In this document: piece after piece, positions 55,640-62,749 of the stretch
Layout of the letters: the number at the start of each line of letters is the position of its first letter
Position numbering within the stretch: the stretch's first letter is position 1
Assembly: GCA_964016985.1 (NCBI GenBank)
Contig: OZ024835.1
Coordinates: forward strand, 66,529,812 to 66,593,811
Source of the DNA: Anodontia alba
Taxonomy: Eukaryota > Mollusca > Bivalvia > Lucinida > Lucinidae
Reading direction: 5' to 3'
Length of the DNA stretch: 64,000 nt
The notes under the pieces: generated by a model
Told to the model about the DNA's origin: nothing
Database searches by the model: none
The model's input: only the letters and a program-made list of their open reading frames with translations
Program-made: the position numbers and the translations under genes

Positions 55640-56050
55640 AATATCAATGTATATGTATACAATTTGATGAAATATCCATCAAATTCTTCTCAGGATATTT
55701 AGCAAAATCAAAATTTTATGTCATCAGGGGCCATAACTGTCAAAAAGTAACAATACTGGCCCATTTTCTACCTCAACATAGTTCTAGTCAATATCAATGT
55801 TTGATAAAAAAAAAAAAATGATCTAATTCCATTAATTTGTTTTCAAGATATTAAGCAAAACCTCAATTTTGACATCAATCAAGGGCAAAGAAATATGTAA
55901 ACTAATGAAATTGGTTCATTTTCAATCCTAACCTAGATCTAGTCAATATCACTGTATATATAAAAAATTTATATATCCATTTTCAATCCTAACCTAGATC
56001 TAGTCAATATCACTGTATATATAAAATTTGATCATAATCTATTCATTATT
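55640..56050. repeat. Degenerate repeat with ~60-bp duplication
   Basis: aacctagatctagtcaatat and cactgtatatataaaa occur twice at about 55929 and 55990. Part of a gggccataactgtcaaa-type dispersed repeat in intron 2. Confidence 0.6.
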
Positions 56051-56059
56051 CTCAAGTCA

Positions 56060-56170
56060 TACCATAATAACCTAAGTATTGGGACAGATAGGCCTTTGCA
56101 AACTGTGTAGACCTAGATAAGATGCCACAGACTGTGGCATCCGATCAGGGTGTACACTGTTTGGCATACA
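56060..56170. mobile_element. F'-type element
   Basis: cctaagtattgggacagata; tgccacagactgtggcatcc hairpin; tgtacactgtttggca. Confidence 0.7.
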
Positions 56171-56394
56171 TACAGCAATATTTCAGACACCACAAGAGGT
56201 AGTAGAATGGACCATTTAAAGTTGTGGCCGGGTATAAAAAGTGACGGGGTATAAAAAGTAGATCACCTGATTAGCTTCAGCAAGAAAAATTGGATCAATT
56301 TTATAAGAGTTGTGCTCCTTTTCAACTTCGGCATTTTGTTAGGACAAGGATATACTTATGGGCATAGTGTTTAACAAACACACATTTCTAGTTT

Positions 56395-56604
56395 TTAACT
56401 CATCCTGCTGAGCCAGGATATGCCCTGCCTTTGCAAACAGTGTAGATCCAGATCAGCTGGCTTCTGAAGAAGCCAACAGTTCTAGATCTGCACTGTTTGT
56501 CATTCAGTATGTAAGTTTATATCGACAATCTACATCAAATAATCTGACTGGCTGACATTTAAAAACAGGCATGGCATCTTATTTTATTCAGCATGACAAG
56601 AGTT
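56395..56604. mobile_element. G-family MITE, right end hit by S3
   Basis: ttaactcatcctgctgagcc start, gatcagctggcttctgaaga hairpin, cagcatgacaagagtt end. The end sequence is duplicated beyond the S3 insertion. Confidence 0.78.
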
Positions 56605-56890
56605 TTGATTGAGTTGGGGTTTAACGACACGTCAACCCTTGTGGGTCATTTTGTGTCGTCTCCCAGAGAAAGGGAGAAAATAGACAGAAGAGATAGCAGA
56701 AGAGATGAAAGGGAGGGACAGGGAAGAAAGAGACAGGAATGAAAGTGAAGAAACAGAAGAAATAAAAACATCACCTCCCTACTCTTACCTGCTACAAGGA
56801 TAGCAGGCCTTGCCCAACTATCAGCCAATATCAGCTGGACGCTCCGGGTGACAAAAGATACATGACACCTTCGCACCACCCAACCACCCA
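56605..56890 (-). mobile_element. S3 retroposon, copy 2
   Basis: Perfect 13-bp TSD catgacaagagtt at 56592-56604 and 56891-56903. Lies 24 bp from the donor of exon 2. Confidence 0.9.
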
Positions 56891-56926
56891 CATGACAAGA
56901 GTTAAATCAGGAAAAAAAATCCTTAC

Positions 56927-57085
56927 CGATGATAGTCAGACAGCCATCACCAAACAATGTTCCAGAGTTATTCTCTACCACACACTGCAGGCACATGTTA
57001 TCTTCGCGCTTCACATTGTTTACTGTCAACTTTGTCCTGTCTCCCGAGATTGTAAATTGACCAATAGTCATATCAGGGCTGATGG
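56927..57085 (-). CDS. L1-like gene, exon 2: second half of an Ig domain
   Basis: 159-nt exon, acceptor tctttacag, donor GTAAGG, phase 1-1, residues 43-96. Typical E-F-G strands of an I-set/C2 Ig: KLTVNNVKREDNMCLQCVVE followed by NNSGTLFGDGCLTII. C77 is the F-strand Ig cysteine. C74 and C91 are extra and could pair with each other (inference). NNS (81) is a glycosylation sequon. It corresponds best to Ig5 of L1 proteins, since an Ig6-like domain follows. The first half, with the B-strand cysteine and core tryptophan, is absent from the upstream visible exon (LDLa) and from intron 1 as far as I can read. Confidence 0.87.
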
Positions 57086-57139
57086 CTGTAAAGATATGAA
57101 ATTTTATGATGAGCTATAATCTTTTACAGTGCTGGAAGT

Positions 57140-57480
57140 CGACAAAAATTGAGCACTTTCGGTCGCTATCTATCTCCTTCTGTGTTTCAACAGAATGCAT
57201 TTACATATTTCGAGGGTTGATCGCAAGACTGTAAAACTCGAACATATTTTTGAAACCCTTGTTTAGGGGCAACTTTGACCCCTTTATAAACAATGCAAAT
57301 TTAGGTGCCATTGCTCATATGAGCAATGGCACCTAAATTTTCATTGTTTACAAAAAGAAATGTTGTAAACTTCATAATGCCTTCATGATGAGGAGATTTA
57401 GTTTGGGGAAAAACAACCATCTGACTTACTACAGTCTTGCGCTCAGCCCTCGATTTGGGGATAAACTGAAAAAAAAATGT
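57140..57480. mobile_element. Palindromic element in intron 1
   Basis: cgagggttgatcgcaagact / agtcttgcgctcagccctcg arms and a perfect centre aggtgccattgctcatatga / gagcaatggcacct. ~340 bp. Confidence 0.75.
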
Positions 57481-57659
57481 GTAAATAACAAAGTGCCTGT
57501 AAAAACAAAGCAATATTATAAAAACACACAAATACATATAAATATCTGCTTATTTCTGTGATTTGACCAGGGCTGCAGAAGTTTAGATCACAAGAGTTTC
57601 TTTGAAAATATTAAATTGCAGTCAGAAGTAATGTGTTTCAAAGCTCCAGATATGACCAA

Positions 57660-58175
57660 ATTAAAAAATGTGTGTTTAGGGTACCCGACCCTACCTAAAT
57701 TCACTAGGGAAACCTAGAACCTAGGATTTTTTTTTTTTTTTTTTTTTTTTTTCAGGTTTTCTGAAAATATATAATTTTATTTTGAAAGTTTAATTCTGTA
57801 CATTTTGTTTTTTTGTCTAAATAATACAAATAAAGAATAAACAAAAATAAAAAATTTTTTTTTGTCTAAATAATACAAATAAAGAATAAAAAAAAAAAAA
57901 AATGTTGTTCCTACCCCACCTAAAATTTTCAAACCCGTTATCCTAAAAACACACATATTTTTTCACTTGGCCTAAGGTATATTCTTCAAATGAAAAGTAC
58001 TGGCATTTTTTTTTTATCCACAAATGAAAGGGTGCAAACTGTGTCCTTTTAGAGTAGACCCCTTTTCAGAAGGGAGGCTAAAACGTTGACAGAGTTGCCT
58101 TGTAAGTGTATTCATTCATTTACCGTCAGGATGCCCCATGCTGACTGCTTTTGTTAGGAAAATATTTTTCTTTCT
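57660..58175. other. Low-complexity intronic sequence
   Basis: Poly(T) at 57727-57752, a duplicated ttttttgtctaaataatac segment at ~57810 and ~57859, and A-rich runs. No exon seen. Confidence 0.6.
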
Positions 58176-58177
58176 TC

Positions 58178-58386
58178 CATAGCTCTAGTTAAGATGTATT
58201 TTTTTTTTTTTAATTTTTTTTAATCCAAAAGTACTGATAATTTTCTTAATTCTTCATGTAAACATATATTGTGGGTACTCATTAGAAGTGCCTCAGTGAG
58301 GCACTTCTAATGAGTACCCACAACATATGTTTTCGTGAAGAAATAAGAAAAACAATACACGGATACCCCTGCTTATCTGAACCTAT
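58178..58386. mobile_element. A-family MITE
   Basis: catagctctagttaagatg / gcttatctgaacctatg tips with long T-runs in the left arm; core gaagtgcctcagtgaggcac. A direct repeat (ggatgccccatgctgactgc) lies on both sides, at 58129 and 58401. Confidence 0.85.
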
Positions 58387-58424
58387 GTGAAGCCATTAGG
58401 ATGCCCCATGCTGACTGCTTTTGT

Positions 58425-58588
58425 CAGAAATATTTTTCTTATTTCTTCACAAAAGCATGTTGTGGTACTCATTGCAAGTGCCTCACCGAGGCACTTCTAA
58501 TGAGTACCCACAACATATGTTTTCATGGAGAAATAAGAAAGATATCAGCATTTTTCGGATGAAAAAAGTGCCTTATCTGTTGCTATGA
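58425..58588. mobile_element. A-family MITE, left tip missing
   Basis: Right tip ccttatctgttgctatg; core caagtgcctcaccgaggcac. Confidence 0.83.
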
Positions 58589-58774
58589 GCTGCCAGCTGA
58601 TGAATAAACCTACAACAAGACCTGTATGACTAGCAAATGCTCAGATTGGCCTATATATTTACCAAGGCTGCCACGATTAATCGGATAATCGATTAATTGA
58701 TTGATAAATTCTACAAAAAATGACTATCATTACAGATTTACTAATAATCCATCATTTGACTTCTGTGTTTGTTA

Positions 58775-58990
58775 CTTTACCTTATTTACCCTTAGTATTC
58801 ATTGACCTCTCAACTCCTTATCATACTTTATCTAAAATTTGAACAAGTCCAATTTACTACCCACTGTTGTGTCTTAAATAGCCGGGTGAGTGGCAAACAG
58901 TGTAGACCCTGATGAGATGCCATGTTTGTGGCATCTCATCTGGGTCTACACTGTTTGCTCAGACATGTCTGAAAAATACATACAATAAAG
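58775..58990. mobile_element. F'-type element
   Basis: tgagtggcaaacagtgtaga, gatgccatgtttgtggcatc and gtctacactgtttgctcaga; outer arm taaaatttgaacaagtcc. Confidence 0.72.
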
Positions 58991-59029
58991 TATAACATAT
59001 GAAAGAGTCATGCTCAAATAGGTAAAACT

Positions 59030-59400
59030 AGACAAAGTGCCCAGTGGGGCACGTATACACCCCCACAGGCACTACCGCCACTTTTATCTACCAACCCGGG
59101 GTGGGGATGGTGCTGATAAAAACTTTAGACCTATATCTACCATCATGCCAAATATGAATGAAATCCATCATAGGGTTTTCAAAATATGAGGTCTTATAAA
59201 CTTTAACGCAAAAACTTTGACCCTGTGATGGAAAGATGAACGAACTAATGTACATACAGACAAACAAACAGATGAATGGAAAAACAAAAATTATATACCC
59301 CCACATACTTCATATGTCGGAGTTATAATTATGATCAAATCTGCAGTGATTACAAATCGATCATCGATTACAACGGCAGGACTGATAATCAATTATCTTT
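59030..59400. mobile_element. Dispersed repeat unit
   Basis: ccaaatatgaatgaaatcca, ggttttcaaaatatgaggtc and aaactttgaccctgtg resemble the P-type molluscan unit repeats as a single copy. The ORF at 59088-59306 reads this repeat. Confidence 0.5.
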
Positions 59401-59494
59401 TAAGCTCTGATTAGCCAGCCTTAATATTCACCCAGTATGGCAAGTGTTCTCGTTTATCACTCTTTGGATGGCCTGGAGGCTGTAGAAGGGACAT

Positions 59495-59565
59495 GCAATC
59501 AGCAAAGACTCTGCTCAGACTGTGCGGATATGCAGGCTGATCTGAGTCTTCGCTGGTCGCTCAAG
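59495..59565. mobile_element. I-family hairpin
   Basis: cagcaaagactctgctcaga / ggctgatctgagtcttcgct. Confidence 0.68.
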
Positions 59566-59599
59566 TCTTATTGTAGGTTTTGGCGTGCACTGACTCGTA

Positions 59600-60176
59600 T
59601 GTTTTCATGGAGATATTAGAATATCAACAATTTTTGGAGTTTTGTTTGTTTGTGTTGAGGTTTTACAGCCCAGTCAACCCACTGGGGTCATGTCAAGCGC
59701 GATCAGTTTACCTACCACACTTTTACTGGACAGACTTAGTCCTTTAAGCAGTTAACCAGAATTGTGCACATTCTTTTGCCAGAAACTGACAGATGCCCTT
59801 CTTGAATCAGTTTACCTACCACACTTTTACTTTCATGGAGATATAAGAATATCAACAATTTTTGGAGTTTTGTTTGTTTGTGTTGAGGTTTTACAGCCCA
59901 GTCAACCCACTGGGGTCATGTCAAGCGCGATCAGTTTACCTACCACACTTTTACTGGACAGACTTAATCCTCTAAGCAGTTAACCAGAACTGTGCACATT
60001 CTTTCGCCAGAAACTGACAGATGCCCTTCTTGAATCAGCAGAAGGGAGAGAATGACCATAGAAAATATTTCATGGTCAATCTCCACGAAAGAATGTTGCC
60101 TACCTGGCGGGGGTCAAACATGCAACGTCCTGATCACCAGTCGAACGCCCAACCAACTGAGCTATCGAGGACGGCC
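59600..60176 (-). mobile_element. S2 SINE with tandem-duplicated tail half
   Basis: 59641-59810 and 59872-60172 are two S2 copies in the same orientation. Each is preceded by the same flank, tcatggagatat(t/a)agaat plus atcaacaatttttggag, so one ~230-bp segment including flank was duplicated in tandem. The second copy reaches the tRNA-like head (gagctatcgaggacgg). Confidence 0.8.
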
Positions 60177-60239
60177 CCTTGTATGGCAAGTTGAACAGCA
60201 GCTATTTGTTGCATAAAGGAGCTCAGATTGTTTACTTAC

Positions 60240-60365
60240 CACAGCCAATTTCATCTGATTTGTCTGGACAATCGTCATAACCATCACATTTCTTCGAATC
60301 GCTGATACAAGATGAATTGTCCGCACAAGGGAAGTTAGGGAAGTCACACACTCTCTTAATTGGAA
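60240..60365 (-). CDS. L1-like gene, exon 1 of those visible: LDLa module
   Basis: 126-nt exon, donor GTAAGT, acceptor tttatag, phase 1-1, residues 1-43. A complete LDL-receptor class A repeat: six cysteines at 7, 14, 20, 27, 33 and 42, with the Ca2+-binding signature CDGYDDCPDKSDE. NSS (17) is a glycosylation sequon. LDLa modules bind ligands through a calcium cage and are typically carried on phase 1-1 exons that shuffle freely (family knowledge). It is not a usual part of L1-family proteins. The ATG at 60453 in the open frame lies upstream of a good acceptor and is not taken as the start. The 5' exons of the gene were not found. Confidence 0.9.
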
Positions 60366-60439
60366 CTATAAATAATACACAACTCTTAATTAGCCACCTT
60401 TTCCAAGGAACCGACCCTGAGCCAAAAAGTCGGGAACTT

Positions 60440-60840
60440 TTATCCTTGGACATGTGCGCCCAGCAAGATTCAGATCAGCCTGCCTTTCGCGCAGTCTGAT
60501 CAGAATCTTTTCTGGGCACATTTTTTTTTTGATGTGGGTTTTACAGCCCTTTCAAGAATATTTCGAGCCGATCTTTCATCGAAGGTGGGTGAAAACTGGA
60601 GAACCCGGGGAAAAACCACCTGACCATCCATAAGCAGAACTTGGCTAACCCGAGCGAGGTCAAACCACAGCTGTGAGAAACCTAATGGATTAAAAGTCAG
60701 CTCTCTTATCCACTAGGCTACAGGGGCCAGTCTCTGGGCACATTTTGGATAGCCAGGTAAATTTTCTAAAGCGGACATTGAAGACTCAGATCAGATTACA
60801 TGGATGAGCTGGCTGGTTTGAGTCTCTGTTGGGCACATAC
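60440..60840. mobile_element. I-family hairpins, one split by a SINE
   Basis: gcccagcaagattcagatca / gtctgatcagaatcttttct at 60447-60515, and a second pair at 60773-60838 (gacattgaagactcagatca / gtttgagtctctgttgggca). Confidence 0.65.
60525..60732 (-). mobile_element. tRNA-Lys-like SINE (S4) with 14-bp TSD
   Basis: TSD tctgggcacatttt at 60511-60524 and 60733-60746. The minus-strand head reads tagcctagtggataagag (A box region), then gctgacttttaatcc, the anticodon arm of a tRNA-Lys(UUU), then ggtttgacctc as a weak B box. Poly(A)-type tail. Confidence 0.82.
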
Positions 60841-62074
60841 ATCAGAAGGTACCTCCTGAAGGTACCCCTTCTCACTTTTAGGACACATACATCAAGGTAC
60901 CTCCTGACGGCACCTTTTCTCACTTTTAGGGCACATACATCAGAAAGTACCTCCTGAAGGTACCTCCTCTCACTTTTAGGGCACATACATCAAGGTACCT
61001 CCTGAAGGTACCTTTTCTCACTTTTAGGACACATACATCAGAAGGTACCTCCTGAAGGTACCTCATCTCACTTTTAGGGCACATACATCAAGGTACCTCC
61101 TGAAGGTACCTTTTCTCACTTTTAGGGCACATACATCAGAAAGTACCTCCTGAAGGTACCTCTTCTCACTTTTAGGGCACATACATCAGAAAGTTCATCC
61201 TGAAGGTACCTCTTCTCACTTTTAGGGCACATACATCAGAAGGTACCTCCTGAAGGTACCTCTTCTCACTTTTAGGGCACATATATCAGAAAGTACCTCC
61301 TGAAGGTACCTCTTCTCACTTTTAGGGCACATACATCAGAAAGTACCTTCTGAAGGTACCTCTTCTCACTTTTAGGGCACATACATCAGAAGGTACCTCT
61401 TGAAGGTACCTCTTCTCACTTTTAGGGCACATACATCAGAATTGATTGATTGTGTTGGGGTTTAACGACACGTCAACCCTTGAGGGTCATTTTGTGTCGT
61501 CTCCCAGAGAAAGGGAGAAAAAGAGATAGAAGAGAGAGTAGAGGAGATGAAAGAGAATGACAGGGAAGAAAGAGGAACAGGAATGAAAGTGAAGAAACAG
61601 AAGAAATAAAAACATTCCCCCTCTACCCTTACCCACTACAAGGATAGCAGGCCTTGCCCAACTGTAAGCCAATATCAGTTGGACGCCCCAGTGATGTAAG
61701 ATACACAGCGCCTTCGCACCACCCGACCACCCCCACATACATCAGAAGGTACCTCCTGAAGTACCTCTTCTCACTTTTAGGGCACATACATCAGAAGGTA
61801 CCTCCTTAAGGTACCTCTTCTCACTTTTAGGGCACATACATCAGAAGGTACCTCTTGAAGGTACCTCCTCTCACTTTTAGAGCACATACATCAGAAGGTA
61901 CCTCTTGAAGGTACCTCCTCTCACTTTTAGAGCACATACATCAGAAGGTACCTCTTGAAGGTACCTCCTCACATTTAGAGCACATACATCAGAAGGTACC
62001 TCCTGAAGGTACCTCCTCACTTTTAGGGCACATACATCAGAAGGTACCTCCTGAAGGTATCTTTTCTCACTTTA
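60831..62074. repeat. 50-bp minisatellite with internal palindrome
   Basis: Unit gggcacatacatcagaaggt, acctcctgaaggtacctctt, ctcactttta; exactly 50 bp over many units (for example 61131, 61181, 61231). About 19-20 units. Each contains the near-palindrome aggtacctcctgaaggtacc. Interrupted by S3 copy 3. Confidence 0.93.
61442..61734 (-). mobile_element. S3 retroposon, copy 3
   Basis: Inserted in the 50-bp minisatellite. acatacatcagaa lies at both borders, consistent with a 13-bp TSD, although the repeat itself could mimic one. Confidence 0.87.
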
Positions 62075-62099
62075 CAATTCAATTCATGGATCCAACAGG

Positions 62100-62350
62100 A
62101 TGGGGTATCAGGTAATTTTTTTTTCTTATTTCTCCTAAAAAATTCCAATTTGCCTGAAAAAACAAACAAAAAAACGTGCTTCTGCAAGTCCAACCTCAAA
62201 CTGATAGTTTGTAGTGACAATTTGTTGTCTGTTCAATCATGGTTAAAAGTAAACCATGTGGGTTGTTTAACCCTTAAAATGCCAAGAAAACCAGCATCTG
62301 AAAATGTCATCTGTTTATGTTGTCTGCTGAATATTCTTGCAAACTTTTCA
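62100..62350. mobile_element. Fragment of a TTAACCC-ended element
   Basis: ttaacccttaaaatgccaag at 62268 starts an element whose other end may be gcagtttaagggttaa near 62508. Between them lie an F-type hairpin and gatgaaaaagcagatgac. Confidence 0.5.
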
Positions 62351-62356
62351 AACCTA

Positions 62357-62440
62357 TTTTAACATACAGGCAAACAGTATGGACCCAGATCTGACTGCTC
62401 CTAGGAGCAGTCTGATCTGGGTCCACACTGTTTGCAGAAA
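62357..62440. mobile_element. F-type hairpin core
   Basis: ggcaaacagtatggacccag, atctgactgctcctaggagcag, tctgatctgggtccacactg: perfect inverted repeat. Confidence 0.72.
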
Positions 62441-62477
62441 TGACATTTAAAATCACAAGCAGATGAAAAAGCAGATG

Positions 62478-62746
62478 ACAATTGTTGTGATTGGCAGTTT
62501 AAGGGTTAAAATATTCCAAGTACAGTCAAACCTGTGTTAGTGGTCACCTCTATTAAGCAGCCAACCTGTATTAAGCAGCCAGAGGAAAGTTGCCCCAAAA
62601 TTCATAGACTTATATATTTGAACTGTATTAAGCAGCCACCTGCCTTCAGCAGCCACATTTTAAGCTTCCCATGGGTGGCTGCTTAAGACAGGTTTGACTG
62701 TACATTGGAATATTTTAACCCTTAAACTGCCAATCACAACAATTGT
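62478..62746. mobile_element. Palindrome interrupted at its centre by L2m
   Basis: Arms ttgttgtgattggcagttta + agggttaaaatattccaa and ttggaatattttaaccct + taaactgccaatcacaacaa are perfect inverted repeats of ~42 bp. The L-type MITE sits between them. Confidence 0.85.
62523..62700. mobile_element. L2m MITE at TA in the palindrome centre
   Basis: cagtcaaacctgtgttagtg / ttaagacaggtttgactg, with TA duplicated on each side. Only a few differences from 53786-53961. Confidence 0.9.
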
Positions 62747-62749
62747 GTA

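Larger units (their letters stand above)
36122..60365 (-). other. Partial L1CAM-family-like gene, seven exons
   Basis: Minus-strand gene span covering the seven exons listed separately. Exons join as phase 1-1 five times, then 1-2, then 2 to stop. All junctions use GT-AG, the total is 1,202 nt, and the frame stays open to a TAG, giving 400 residues. Order: LDLa, half Ig, Ig with no cysteines, unknown 41-residue segment, transmembrane helix, ~103-residue L1-type cytoplasmic tail. L1-family proteins (L1CAM, neuroglian, neurofascin, NrCAM, SAX-7) normally have six Ig and about five fibronectin III domains before the membrane. I found no FNIII domain here, and the 5' exons are not visible. Expected role: cell-surface adhesion coupled to ankyrin/spectrin, inferred from the tail. 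The deduced introns are 242 bp to 12.4 kb and full of MITEs. Confidence 0.85.

Noticed and set aside
57443..57478. A 36-nt mini-exon between a T-rich acceptor and GTAAGT on the minus strand, in intron 1
   Set aside because: In the phase required by its neighbours it contains a TGA, and the sequence is one arm of a palindromic element whose other arm is at 57211-57240.
60366..60453. ATG at 60453 as start of the LDLa ORF
   Set aside because: The stretch before the LDLa exon overlaps an I-family hairpin, encodes no signal peptide, and a phase-consistent acceptor (tttatag) lies at 60366.
55067..61738. Three similar minus-strand ORFs of 81-93 codons with a hydrophobic, Phe-rich stretch
   Set aside because: All are readings of the S3 retroposon; similarity between them reflects repeat copies, not a gene family.
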